Origin: Metaphire vulgaris
Taxonomy: Eukaryota; Annelida; Clitellata; Crassiclitellata; Megascolecidae
DNA length: 64,000 bases
Assembly: GCA_018105865.1 (NCBI GenBank)
Contig: CM030853.1
Location: 2,579,429-2,643,428, forward strand
Reading direction: 5' to 3'
Position 1 is the stretch's first letter. Each line of letters begins with the position of its first letter. Of the stretch, positions 37,925-48,901 are shown piece after piece. Below the pieces are notes generated by a model. The model did no database searches. It was not told the origin of the DNA and saw nothing but the letters and a program-made list of their open reading frames with translations. The position numbers and the translations under genes were made by a program.

Positions 37925-38433
37925 GAAAGTTAAGATTTATGTGGTAAATTGTCCTTGGAGGACTGCTTGAACACATTACATAGTTCATGTTGTCGTTGAA
38001 ATTGACCTGTCCTGACCTTAGATACCCGTTGATGTGGCTTTCAGATCGAGGTGGCAAACCCGCGGGCCGCGTGCGTCCCGCCCGCTTCTAATTGGCGGCA
38101 TCTTTCTAAATAAATTCTATTGGTCCTATTTATGCGTACAATTTTGAGTCATGATTAAGACTTTTAGTTCCTGTTCTTAATTTGGTAAAATAGTAAATTA
38201 CTTTAAACTGCTGTTTAATTGTAGCTGTTATCAGTTACTACAGTTATAATTATGACTGCACAGTGGCGCTATATAAATCAGCCTATAACTAACTAACTAA
38301 CTGCAGTGATTGTCACTACTGTTGAAAACAATGTACAGAAGGCAGCAAAAACATGCGGCCCTCTGCATTTTCATCAAAATTTATAATGGCCCCCTTGTAG
38401 CAAAAGGGGTTGGCCATCCCTGTTTAGATGATC

Positions 38434-38491
<58 letters not shown>

Positions 38492-39367
38492 GCTAGATTA
38501 TTTCTATAGCGCAGTAAGTATGGCAAAAATGGCCAAAGACAAGATTGCTTTACAATACTACATATGACATACATACTACATACATACATAGTATTACATG
38601 CATACTACATACATATTACATACCGATGGTGAATGGTTGATGTATTGTTACGAATCGCTTGGTGAGTTAGAAGAGTTGTTTGGTTAAGAACAGGGCGCGA
38701 TTTGTAGGGGGGAAGGGGGGAATCTTCCTCCCCACTGCCCAACTGCATCCCCCACTGCTACATCCCCCCACCACTACACCTCCCACTGCTACATTTCCCA
38801 GCAACTACATCCCCCCAAGCTTGATATATACCCCTCCACTGCTCCAGGTCACAAATCGCACCCTGGTTAAGAATCACTTCTTCGGGAACTATTGTTATCG
38901 TAAATATTCTGCAATTCCAGTTTTTGCCAGGTTCACTTTAGGTGTCGTACGTATTCTTTTTTTCTCAAATAATTATAATAGATATTGCTTCGTTCTGCTT
39001 TAGAATTCTGTTGTCACGGACGAAGACGGTTTCGACAGCCGGCATCAGTACCAGGAGGGCGTCCACTGGCGGCGGGGACCCGTGCTGGGCACGGGGGCTT
39101 TTAGTACCTGCTACCAGGCCAGGGACATTAAAACGGGAACTCTGATGGCTGTCAAACAGGTGTCAACATTTCAACATTTTGCTTGCCTTGAGATTATATT
39201 TTGACATCATTGTTCATTCATTGTTGACGTTACTCAACGGAAAACCTGACGGAAGAACCGAATGACCTTGGAAGAAATAGCAAAGGACAGAGAACTTTGG
39301 AGAGATGTCATGGAGAAGTCGATGGCTAGACAAGAGCTAGAGGACAAAGACCTGTCCTGATTTGATA

Positions 39368-39420
<53 letters not shown>

Positions 39421-39423
39421 GTG

Positions 39424-39486
<63 letters not shown>

Positions 39487-41585
39487 ATAATAATGACTTG
39501 AGCTTATGTGAGTATTGTAGACATATAATTTAATTGAATAGGTGCTGTCTTTCTAGATTTTGTAAAATTTATCTTAGCTGGAAGATTGTCTTATCTTGAA
39601 ATCTGTTTTGTTTCTTCAGATCTCCTTCTGTCGCAACACCCTTTCGGAGCAGGAGAAGGTCGTGAACGCCGTCAAAGAAGAGATTCACATTCTCGACCGG
39701 TTGAGTCATCCGAATATCGTTCGGATTCTCGGAGCAACCCAGCAAGGCTGTCACTTCTTCATGTTTGTCGAATGGATGCCAGGTACGGAGGCTGTTGTGA
39801 GTGACAGAGAGAGACGTACGTGAGTGAGTGAGTGAGTGAGTGAGTGAGTGAGTGAGTGAGTGAGTGAGTGAGTGAGTGAGTGAGTGAGTGAGTGAGTGAG
39901 TGAGTGAGTGAGTGAATCAATCAGATATGATGTATGAAATCTGGATGTTCTGTGATGATATTCTACTGTGATGCAATTGATATTCAAGTTTCCTCTCTCT
40001 GCGATGTTTTCTGACCGAATTCAATTTTGATTTATCATCAGGTTGCTCAGTTGCCAGCCTCCTGGACAGGTACGGACAGTTTTCGGAACAGGTGATGACG
40101 AGCTACACCCTGCAGGTGCTGCGCGGTCTCGTGTATCTCCACGACAACCAGGTGTTGCATCGAGATCTTAAAGGTATGCAACTTTTTCTTTCGGTCAAGG
40201 TGTCGCATATTTTCCTGTTAACTTCTGGAATGTACTTCTTTGTCACAAAGCACCTTTTGAGCTTTAAAGTGATTTTGAAATGTGCTTGCAAGCTACATCC
40301 CTGTTGTCTTTCTTCGATTAATTATTATTTAGGGGCCAATCTACTCGTTGATAGTACTGGTCACAGAGTCCGTATCGGGGACTTTGGGGCAGCTGCACGA
40401 TTGGCGACGCGATTGACGGGTGCCGGGGAATTTGAGGGACAACTTCTTGGGACCATTGCCTTCATGGCCCCTGAAGTAAGTACTACTTTAGTGAGTGAGT
40501 GAGTGAGTGAGTGAGTGAGTGAGTGAGTGAGTGAGTGAGTGAGTGAGTGAGTGAGTGAGTGAGTGAGTGAGTGAGTGAGTGAGTGAGTGAGTGCTACTAC
40601 TACTTTGCTTGCAAAGAATTTGCTAGTTTGTTTTTTTAGCATCATTAATTGTAATAATTATGTTTTGTTGTTGATGAAGTCACTTTGAGACTTTACTGCT
40701 CTTTTTACTTTTTAAATAAGTAAGTTCAGAGCTGTTTGATCAGTTGCATTTAGTAACAGAGTATCTGGAATTTTAACACCTTAACTGGGTATTTAACTGT
40801 AACTCAATGTAAAATGGACGGATATATCCGGGGTCCCCAGTTAAGGGGTTAAGAGTTAAGAATTTTCTCTAAGCAGTCTTTTCGTTCCTAATGCTGATCC
40901 ATGTTATTAGGTGGTTAAATGGTTTTTTAAATAGGGTTTGTTTGTTTTTCGCTGTCGTTGCTCTAGGTTTTACGAGGGGACACTTACGGCAGAAAATGTG
41001 ACATTTGGAGTTTCGGGTGCACAATTGTTGAAATGGCAACGGCCCAACCCCCTTGGGGAGCAAACGACATCTCAAACCATTTGGCTTTGATATTTAAGGT
41101 ACCGTTAAAACTTGCTTTTAAAAAATTAATATTTCGATGAATTGTTTCAATTTCATTGGCAGTTTGTTTTATGCTGACAGTTAAACTGATAGGAAATATT
41201 GTTATCATTATCATCCAGTGTAAATTTGCTCATGAGATTATCAGTTGTCTTGCAACTGTTTTCTGATACAGAGTGGCACAAAAAACGGACTATATTAAAT
41301 GCAAACCTAAATGTGACTAAACCTAAATGTGACTAGTCCGGGTTTTTTTGCACCACCCTGTATATTGAAAATGTGAAATCATTGATTGTTATGTTGCCTA
41401 AAGCTGTTGCATTCATCCAGCGATGATTTTCGTTTCCTCAGATTGCATCTACGGTCCGTCCTCCGCCGATACCGGAAAATCTATCGCCTCCGATCCGAGA
41501 CGTGATGCTGAGGTGTTTGGAGGTGAATCCGGAGGACAGACCGGTGGCGAAGGATCTCCTTAAACATCCGCTTTTCCGGATTTGA
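27803..41585 (+). CDS. MAP3K1: MAP3K1/MEKK1-like kinase with SWIM and RING fingers, about 1463 aa, 20 exons
   Basis: MAP kinase kinase kinase of the JNK/ERK pathways, also a RING E3 ligase in vertebrates. Exons: 27803-28344, 28946-29069 (acceptor could be 28958), 30794-30964, 31194-31388, 31751-31867, 32280-32488, 33043-33167, 33482-33557, 34139-34286, 34458-34700, 34975-35096, 35839-35930, 36181-37364, 37594-37766, 39004-39159, 39620-39782, 40042-40173, 40333-40475, 40967-41098, 41442-41585. Phases agree. SWIM finger [11 protein letters not shown] about residue 346-356; RING from CPIC through HHHC to CPLC (exons 7-8); then armadillo/TOG-like helices ([27 protein letters not shown]); kinase about 1190-1462 with LMAVKQ lysine, [19 protein letters not shown] and FMAPEV. 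Exon 13 has one missing base near 36654-36656; it reads through after restoring frame (APP then [14 protein letters not shown]). ATG 27803 has A at -3; an in-frame ATG at 27768 is an alternative. Exon 2 is the least certain. Confidence 0.92.
29186..29266. mobile_element. TTAA-bounded hairpin MITE, diverged copy
   Basis: Starts TTAACCCTTCAACCTCC and ends CTTAAAGGGTTAA. Interior ACTCAGTTACATTGC and GTTACAATGT. MAP3K1 intron 2. Confidence 0.55.
31435..31485. repeat. (ATT)n microsatellite
   Basis: About 17 ATT units in MAP3K1 intron 4. A shorter tract is at 30296-30325. Confidence 0.95.
32667..32846. mobile_element. mariner-like MITE carrying a nested MITE
   Basis: Outer ends CAGGGTGGTGCAAAAAACC and TTTTTTGCACCACCCTG are flanked by TA. 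A second element (32692-32793; ends CCGTATTATCTCG and CGAGATAATATGG) interrupts it between GGACTA and TAGTCAC. Removing the insert and one TA regenerates the arrangement of the copies at 15104-15179 and 41269-41360. MAP3K1 intron 6. Confidence 0.85.
35130..35430. repeat. Cluster of (AAT)n arrays in MAP3K1 intron 11
   Basis: Three AAT arrays (35130-35218, 35229-35272, 35386-35430), separated by short unique or duplicated sequence, including repeats of GTTTCACCCATCC. Array orientation is opposite to the ATT tracts elsewhere in the gene. Confidence 0.9.
37817..37924. repeat. (ATT)n microsatellite with interruptions
   Basis: About 36 units with a few interruptions (AGT, ACT) in MAP3K1 intron 14. 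A shorter array at 38436-38490 abuts a SINE-like tail CTATAGCGCAGTAAG at 38505. Confidence 0.95.
38691..38865. mobile_element. hAT-like MITE with perfect 8-bp target duplication
   Basis: Ends CAGGGCGCGATTTGT and ACAAATCGCACCCTG. Flanks 38683-38690 and 38866-38873 are both GTTAAGAA. The interior is a C-rich tandem of CACTGCTACATCCCCC-type units. MAP3K1 intron 14. Confidence 0.88.
39365..39495. repeat. Compound (AAT)n-(AGT)n microsatellite
   Basis: AAT units pass into about 20 AGT units, then back to AAT, in MAP3K1 intron 15. Confidence 0.9.
39820..39915. repeat. (GTGA)24 array 38 bp after a MAP3K1 splice donor
   Basis: A 96-bp perfect GTGA tetranucleotide array. Every register contains GTGAGT, the consensus animal 5-prime splice site. 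The real donor of exon 16 is at 39783. Confidence 0.95.
40491..40593. repeat. (GTGA)n array 16 bp after a MAP3K1 splice donor
   Basis: A 103-bp perfect GTGA array beginning 16 bases past the exon 18 donor GTAAGT at 40476. Same motif as 39820-39915, two introns away. Confidence 0.95.
40773..40852. mobile_element. TTAA-bounded hairpin MITE
   Basis: Starts TTAACACCTTAACTGGG and ends CCCAGTTAAGGGGTTAA. Same family as 19561-19640. MAP3K1 intron 18. Confidence 0.7.
41269..41360. mobile_element. mariner-like MITE with short internal duplication
   Basis: Ends CAGAGTGGCACAAAAAACGG and TTTTTTTGCACCACCCTG, flanked by TA. The block CTAAATGTGACTA is duplicated in tandem relative to the 15104-15179 copy. 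MAP3K1 intron 19. Confidence 0.7.
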
Positions 41586-41926
41586 CGTTGCGTGAGCAGA
41601 CGACTTTGTGGGCACGAGAGAACTTGAAATCGATTACAAATCTTTGTGTGTCATTTGCATTTGCTAACGGTGAGTTATCTGGAAAAGTCACTGCAGTGTA
41701 TAAACGTTGAAGGTTTTCCAGAGAAGAAATTGCCTGTATTGTGTTCTTACATCGTCTATGCAAAAGAAGGAGTTTTGAGTTATGATATTAAATGCTGAAG
41801 GCATGGACTTGGTATTTAAAGTTTCTAGACTGACGTGCACATTTTGATCTTCTGTCAGTGTATGATGATGATGCTTACAGCTATTATTCAGTTGTCTAGT
41901 CTGAGTGTTTTTAGTACCAAACCAAG

Positions 41927-42096
41927 CAGGGATATTTTTACACCCCTAACACTCCCCCCAAATTTGAGGTTGACCCCCCAAAAAATTTTTTGGTAATGTG
42001 ACAATGGTATGCATACAAAAGCATGCTAATTAGCTCCAGACACCCTCCAATTTGAGGTCGACACCCCCCAAATTCACAATCATAGAAATATCCCTG
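41927..42096. mobile_element. hAT-like MITE (CAGGGATATTT ends)
   Basis: Left end CAGGGATATTTTTAC and right end GAAATATCCCTG. Flanking 8-mers AAACCAAG and GTACCAAG match at six of eight positions. The interior repeats TTTGAGGTNGACNCCCC twice. Confidence 0.65.
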
Positions 42097-42344
42097 GTAC
42101 CAAGTTTACGGATGTACGATTTTCTCAATGCATTTCTTACCTTAAAGAACGGTGATTACAGTCTGCAGGGATTTACGTAGTAAAGAATCTTTTTATCTTT
42201 ACGCTTTGCATGCCGGATAGATTTACAAGGTCAAGGTTGTGTGTCATGTGACCCTGCAATCAATGATCTCGTTTCTTTCGGCATAGACCTGCTTCTTCGG
42301 TTTAAAAAACTTGACCATTCGCCGCTAAGTTGTCGATCCTTTCG

Positions 42345-42572
42345 GTGTCGGTGGCGTAGCCAGGGGGCTTGGGGTTAAAACCCCCTTGGCTTTTCGCAAT
42401 AATAACGGCTGATAACCTTTTTTGCTTGTCAGGGTTTTTTCCTGTACTGTTGTGAATCCAATCGGAATGATAACCTTTTTTTTTGCTTGTCAGAATTTTC
42501 CCAAGTTGGGGGTTGGGGATCATGGGAACGGTGGGAACCATACACCCCTTTGGAAAATCCTGGCTATGCCAC
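42345..42572. mobile_element. hAT-like MITE (GGTGGCGTAGCCAGG ends)
   Basis: Left GGTGGCGTAGCCAGGGGGC and right TCCTGGCTATGCCACTG are inverted repeats. The interior carries a duplicated TGATAACCTTTTTTGCTTGT block. The target duplication is poor. Confidence 0.6.
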
Positions 42573-42616
42573 TGTTCGTTCAGTGTTATCATGTTTCAAG
42601 ATGGTTACCTCCAGTC

Positions 42617-42656
<40 letters not shown>

Positions 42657-42853
42657 TTATTATTAGTTTGTAATACTTGGCACTGTGTGGCAATGTGTTT
42701 TGCTTGATTTGGTCTGTATAAGGATTGTGTAGGAAGCTTCGTGGTGAAATAGACTGCATGGTTTAAATTTCAGTTGTAACCATTAATAGGATGGTTGTGT
42801 CAAACAGTCTGTTGTTATATGCCTCAGAAAAAAAATATTTACCTCTTTATACC

Positions 42854-42934
42854 TTAACCCCTTAACTGGGCAACTATTTGTAACTCAGTGTAAAATGGAC
42901 GAGCGTTACTTGGGGCACCCAGTTAAGGGGTTAA
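42854..42934. mobile_element. TTAA-bounded hairpin MITE
   Basis: Starts TTAACCCCTTAACTGGGC and ends GCACCCAGTTAAGGGGTTAA. The core is more diverged than other copies (GAGCGTTACTTGGGG in place of GATATATCCG). Confidence 0.65.
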
Positions 42935-44575
42935 CTTGGTCTTGCTGTGCATAGACCTTTCTGTCAACTCTTTTGAGGCATAGAGACTAGTATGGCTTAT
43001 GAAAGTTAATGGTGTTCTGCTTTACAAATGTTTTTTCTTATATTGGTTGAAGTTGATCGCGATGTTTATTACAGTGAACTGCAACAATGAAAAAGTCCCT
43101 GGAGGTTTTTCTTTGCGGTTAACCTTTGGCCAATCACTACCATGTCTTTTTGTCCAGTTTTTTTACATTTTCAAATTCATTATTTACACTGAATTGTATT
43201 TTTACTCAGTGTTTTAGTGCAGATTTTTCACGAGTTTTAGTTTGCTGCCATTTATGATATCATTTATTCTCGAAGTAAACTAGTAAGGTTTCTACAGATG
43301 GTTGATATCAAGTTGTTCTTTTACACTATAGAATAAGGTTTTTGTGCCAGTTTCATTTTTCTCAGCTACAGTGAACAAAGCTGGAATATTTGGCTGCCCT
43401 TTTCAAGGTAGTTCATTGCTCTACTGGAAATTTAATTGTGGAAGTTAGGTTTTTCTTAGTAGGTAAATTACCTGTCGTTCTCTTTTTATTGTTAGTTTTT
43501 CTTTGTTGCAATATCCAGGACAGAATGGCAGCCTGAGGTTGTAGCTCTGAGAGCGTACGAATCGTTTAGGTTTGGTTATGAAGTTGTATAATTATAATTT
43601 ATTTACACTGTAAATGCTGTAATTATGTCCCAGAGTGTAATTATAATGTAATGTTGATATGTTAGAATCACAAAAATATGTAAGTTTAGTTCCTTTGATT
43701 TTCTAGAGATTTGAGAATCAGGAACATATCAAATATGCAGCTGCAAAGTCTAGTTACAGTGTCATTTCCTATTTTTTGTGTTTGTAAAAAGAAATTTTTA
43801 CAAAGATTATATTATTAGAATGTATCACATTTTGGGGGAGTGATGACGGAAAGAAATGCATTTTCATAAATCTGGAAATGTTGCCTTTATTGTATTTGTT
43901 CCCGAATTTGATGACTTCTGTACTTGGCTTAAAGAAGTTGGTTATTAGATTAAATAGATTGTGGTGGATGGAGTTTAGGGAAATCCATACATATACGATG
44001 AATTGATATTTCACAACTTTATTAAAGCAATGCACAGGATCATAGTGAGAAAATAAAACAGCAGAAACTCAAATAAAAGATTATTAATTTATATTTGCTT
44101 GTTGATTTGAAACTAAACAAATTTGGCAACTTTATACTTCATGTAACTTCTAAACAGTTAGATATCCTTGGTCAGAATTTTAATACAACTGTATGGTGTT
44201 TACTACAAATGTATGGTGTTTACAATAAGAGTTTTCACAAGCATAAGATAACCGGTACAGTAAAATTACAGATGAGAAATTATTAAATTTGCTAATTACT
44301 TCATTAAAAAATATAATATAAACATTTTAAAATGTCATTTATTACAAATTTCAATACATGAATGCAGCAAAACTCGAAAACAAAAATGGCATCAATGGCT
44401 GCAAGTAACTCATAAAACAATTTTACACTTTGTTGAATAAGCTACAAAAAGTGAAATACATTAATGAATTAATAGGTACATAGAAGTTTCCTAGCATAAA
44501 CTAAAAATCATATTGTATCATTATTTCATAAATTAGAAAGACTAATCACATCTTTGATTACAGAAAATCCATTCA

Positions 44576-46808
44576 TTAATGTGCCAGATGAAGTACATTA
44601 CGTTCCTCAAACAGTTTGTCTAACTGGTCCTCCATATACTGGTTAACACCTCGGAGACCCTTTACCACCTTGGCGGCCCATTCGAAGTATTCTTGGGCTC
44701 TGCTCTCCGACCAACCAACGGGTGTGGCCCTCTTCAAGTCTCGTAGGTTATACAGCTTGTCGGCAAGTTTGACCAATCTGGCGCGTGGTGTGTGGTGAGC
44801 GGCAGTTTCGATTTGAAGCCGTTTTCGTTCTGATTGGGGCAGACTTTTGTCGTCCGTAGCTTCAGCTACAAGACCTGTTAACAATATTTTATGACAAAAA
44901 TAAAATATTCTACGTTTGTAGACAAATATTTATTTACGGTTCATCCATACAGCATGTATGCACTGATGGGGGGGTGAATTTAGGAGATTTTGCGTATGTA
45001 TGGTGTGTGCAACGGGGGCTGAAAATATGCCTCTTTTGCGTCTTACGTACTATATGGATGAGCCCTTATGATGTCAAATTAAAATGACAATGTGCATAGT
45101 TGTGTAGTTGTGGTCTCAAGTTTAAATTCTACTTGATGTCAGTTTAAGGATTAACCCCTTTACCTGGAACCCCGAATATATCCATCCTTTTACATTGAGT
45201 TACAGTTAAATACACGGTAAAGGGGTTAATTAAAGGTTAATTCTACAGCTAAAATATGTCATATTTCCTTAACTTTATTCAGGACAATGTTAAAACATTT
45301 CACATACAGTCAGAACCATGTCTCAATTCTCTTTTTAATAACGTTTCACCCATTTAACCCCTTAACCATGTATTTAACTGTAACTCAATGTAAAATGGAC
45401 GGATATATCCGGGGTGCCCAGTTAAGGGGTTAATGCCACACAATTTGGATGCAGAATTGGCCATAATACTTGTAAAATTTGGATCTATTTAAGCACAACG
45501 AATTGGTTTCACAATATTTGGTACGTAAGCAAACTATTTACCAGCAACATCATCACCAAAGACTTGTCGAATTTCCTCTATTGTTGTGTCTGTATCTTCA
45601 ACAGTATCGTGAAGTAAGGCGGCCTAACAACAAAAACAAAATCACGTGCAATTATCAACTCAACAAAATTCTGCAATTACGAAATTTCATGTCAGTATCC
45701 GTGAAAATGCCAGTACAAATAGCCTCTTGAAGTGAAATCATTAACCTCTTAACTGGGGATACCGGATATATCCGTCCATTTTACATTGAGTTACAGTTAA
45801 ATACATGGTTAAGGGGTTAAATGGTAGAGTTAGTCCTGTACTCAACATGCGTGGGGTCTGGCCCTCATTCTATGCACTACACAAGTAAGTAAGTAAGTGA
45901 AGTAAAATCTTGTAAATTTCTATAGCGCTTTCAAAAGTATCACCGCAATAGCTCCTTATTCCTAGACATAAAGTAGCTATAGCCAAAGGTGGGGGTCATT
46001 CATGCAGGGTCATTTACCTGGTAATCCAAGGGATCATTGTGGTTGGTTACACTAGCAGGAAGCAGGTGGCTTATGCTATTAATCTTGCCAGTGCTTTCTC
46101 TAGGCCCGTGTTTTACATTCACAGCTTAACGCTGCTTCCAATTTATCAATTTTTATCAATTCAACATGCGTGGGGTCTGGCCAAATTTCCAATGGCACGT
46201 TATGGCCAGTATGCCCCTAGCATGGGTGTGTGTTTAATCTCACGACATAATATGCAAATGGTATGACTTACCTGTATGACATTCAGGTCATCGGTAATTT
46301 TTGCTTCTTCTGTCAAGATGTGGGCAACACCTAAACAAAAGACGAGGCGTTAAAATGCAAATGAGTGCCATAAATTAGATTCACAAATAGCTTCACGTTT
46401 CCATGAATAGTTTGGGTGCCATAAAAAGCAACAGACAAGCGACATACAAGGCATACCCAAGGCAGTGTCATATAAAGTCCACAGATGTCTTTTAAGTCAT
46501 AAATACATAGAATCAATGTGGTCATTCCATCGTGACATTACACGCACACAATTTGTTTCTGCTATCCCCAAAAGTTACGTAGAGACGACAGGCCTCGTGG
46601 CAATCAAAGTCACGCATTGCCTAACACCTGATAACCCGTTCTTGTGAATAGTCAACTAACTGTGCTATAAAAATTATTAGCAGAGCTAACCAATGGGATG
46701 GTTGATGTAGGGGGTGGCTTCCAAGTCTTGACGCCGCTGATCTTTGTGCTTCACCGCAGCGAAATTAATGCATTTGATCAACTGAGCAGTCGCTTTTTTC
46801 GAATCCAT
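44576..46808 (-). CDS. HDDC3: MESH1/HDDC3 HD-domain (p)ppGpp/NADPH pyrophosphohydrolase, 185 aa, 4 exons
   Basis: Metazoan SpoT homologue 1. It hydrolyses the 3-prime pyrophosphate of (p)ppGpp in vitro and NADPH in animal cells, using one metal held by an HD domain. Exons in coding order: 46808-46691, 46330-46272, 45623-45542, 44874-44576; phases agree, and the total is 185 residues (human 179). Metal ligands are visible: YINHP (His37), LLHDTVEDTDTT (His64-Asp65) and KLADKLYNLRDL. The C-terminal part GWSESRAQEYFEWAAKVVKG is highly conserved. It has no synthetase domain, as in all MESH1 proteins. Intron-encoded context: introns 2 and 3 and the flank carry SINE-like and TTAA hairpin copies (45151-45229, 45354-45433, 45741-45820). 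Start chosen at MDSKKATAQLIKC, the first in-frame ATG; no frameshift seen. Confidence 0.95.
44940..45066. mobile_element. MITE of the CCATCCATAT family
   Basis: Left GGTTCATCCATACAGCATG, right TACGTACTATATGGATGAGCCC, with GGGGG-containing core. HDDC3 intron 3. Confidence 0.5.
45151..45820. mobile_element. Three TTAA-bounded hairpin MITEs within 670 bp
   Basis: Copies at 45151-45229, 45354-45433 (reverse orientation) and 45741-45820. The first has TTTACCTGG/GGTAAAGG ends in which both arms carry the matching change. HDDC3 exon 3 (45542-45623) lies between the second and third copies. Confidence 0.7.
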
Positions 46809-46970
46809 TTTATACAGATTTTTTACTATTAAATTTTATTTAAAAGATAGATAATTAAAATAAAAATAACTCGTGGTCGTGGTAAGGGCACTACTTCCTG
46901 GACGCGAGATAGTAAGTAAACTAACCGATATTGCGTCACGATCCGTCATCAGAATTTTTACATTAAATAA

Positions 46971-47969
46971 CAACAATCCAGAGCCAGCGCGTGTGGCCTG
47001 CAAAGCCTACGGCCGCAGGGGGCCCCGCCGGCCGCAGGGGCCCGCCGGCCTCGGATATTTAAGAGTTTTCATACGGATGACCTTTTTTGCTCTTCAGGTC
47101 ATTTGAAGAGGCAAATATATATACGGATGACCCCTTTTTGCTCGTCAAGACATTTTAAAAACGTTGCGCTCGCAAAATTTGCAGCGGGCCTCCGAAAGTA
47201 TGCGCCGGCTCTGGTAGAGGGTACTAGCCCAATGTACCATATAACTCAAAGATTTAGTCGCTCCTTCCAAGAAATCAAAAGTTATAGGCCTAAGCAACTA
47301 GAGTTGCAAATAGGCAAAACGACATAGAAAAAATGCCATTGTCATAAGAAATTAAGAAATATATTTTAATATCAATCAATTTCTGCCAATTTCAATAGTG
47401 GGTGCTAGCCCTCTGGACCATATAACTCAAAGATTTAGTCACTCCTTCAAAGATATCAAAAGTTATAATAGCCTAAACAACTAAAGGTCCATAGGCAAAA
47501 CGACATAGAAAAAATACCATTGTCATAAGAAATTAAGAAATATATTTTAATATCAATCAATTTCTGCCTATTTCAATAGTGGGTGCTAGCCCTCTGGACC
47601 ATATAACTCAAAGATTTAGTCGCTCCTTCCAAGAAATCAAAAGTTATAGGCCTAAACAACTAAATGTCCATAGGCAAAACTACATAGAAAAAATGCCATT
47701 GTCATAAGAAATATATTTTAATACTATTAATAGCAATCAATTTCTGCCTATTTCAGTAGAGGGCAGAGCCGGCGCGTGGGCCTACAAAGCCTGTGGCCGC
47801 ACTCCCGCCGCAGGGGGCCCAGCCGGCCGCAGGGGCCCAGCCGGCCTCGGATATTTAAAAGTTTTCATACGGATGACCCTTTTTTTGCTTGTCAAGACAT
47901 TTCAAAAACGTTGCGCTCGCAAAAATTGCAGGGGGCCCCCGAAAGTCACGCGCCGGCTCTGCAGCAATC
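46971..47969. mobile_element. Composite hAT-like structure: MITE - three satellite units - MITE
   Basis: Element A (46979-47213) and element B (47764-47961) share ends CAGAGCCRGCGCGTG and CGCGCCGGCTCTG and a GC-rich interior. Between them lie three 180-181-bp tandem units (47214-47394, 47395-47575, 47576-47755). The 8-mer GTAGAGGG occurs on the inner side of both elements (47214-47221 and 47756-47763). The outer flanks are CAACAATC (46971-46978) and CAGCAATC (47962-47969), an 8-bp near-duplication. No coding capacity. Confidence 0.82.
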
Positions 47970-48307
47970 TAATAATATAATGTAATGTAGTGTAATTCTG
48001 ATAAACATTCTATTTCATTTTAAAACATATGAATAAGCTGTTCTTATAGCGCCTTACCGCCATAGTCAACAACCCTTCCTGTCTTGTGCAATGACCTTCC
48101 TATGACCTATGGACATGTACCTTGTATAATTATAATTTATCTATTAAATTTATTTATTAACTATTTCACTGATAATGTGGTAGTCACAGCATAAAACAGT
48201 ACTGAAATGAAGCAAAACCTCTACTTGAAATCCTATCTGTGACTTTCTCTAATAAACATTTTCTTGTTTTATTATCGGTATATAGAGCATAGGTTCAGAA
48301 AATAATT

Positions 48308-48378
48308 TGCGCCGCCCGGGAATCGAACCCGGGTCACAAGAATGGGAATCTTGCATGATACCATTACACCAGCGGCGC
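48308..48378 (-). tRNA. tRNA-Gly (anticodon CCC)
   Basis: The 71-base minus-strand sequence folds as a standard tRNA. The acceptor arm GCGCCGC pairs with GCGGCGC, the anticodon loop TTCCCAT (CCC) is closed by AAGA/TCTT, and the T arm is CCGGG TTCGATT CCCGG. It is nearly identical to animal tRNA-Gly-CCC genes as remembered. No intron. The B box GGTTCGATTCC is intact and no CCA is encoded. Confidence 0.96.
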
Positions 48379-48901
48379 ACCTATGCAAAATGCTGAAATT
48401 GACCTTAAGCATTACCACCCAAATTTTAGATTTTGGAAAATACATAACACATAACATATGTATTTGAATCTATTATTTGAAACCCAAAAGACAGACACGG
48501 TCGTTGAATATTGAATATATGAATTGGACTGTAAGAAGTGCTGCCATCTATGGTCTAGTAAATATAATTAACAAATAGTCTAACAGAGCATTACATGGTC
48601 TCTGAAATTTGGAGATCTTATAGGGAGGAGCTAGTTAATAGGTGATGTTAAAGATGGCCATGACAACAATTCCATGTTTTAACAGACATCTGAATGAATG
48701 AAGATCCATTTACAAAGACCAAGACTTTGCTGCAAAAGACAGTACCAAAGTACCACAACAAACGCTGACCAATTGACCAATTGTATTTTAAAAACACTCA
48801 AGTATTTATCATCACTACATGCATAATATACATTAACAAATCTGATGTCTCTACTCTAGAATTGCTATTGTTACACAGCACTCCACAGAACCTCAAGAAG
48901 A

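Larger units (their letters stand above)
41586..44575. other. Intergenic region between convergent MAP3K1 and HDDC3
   Basis: Holds the MAP3K1 3-prime UTR and repeats. No further gene was recognised. AATAAA-type signals occur near 44052 and 44071. Contains hAT-like elements at 41927-42096 and about 42345-42572, a short ATT tract at 42619-42657 and a TTAA hairpin element at 42854-42934. Confidence 0.5.

Noticed and set aside
39751..40645. LTHS-repeat frames on the minus strand
   Set aside because: They are reverse translations of the (GTGA)n arrays inside MAP3K1 introns.
47214..47763. Possible CRISPR-like array
   Set aside because: Three long 181-bp tandem units without short repeats or unique spacers, in an animal genome. 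This is a satellite.
48272..48457. 61-codon frame over the tRNA
   Set aside because: It overlaps a complete tRNA-Gly gene and has no protein resemblance.
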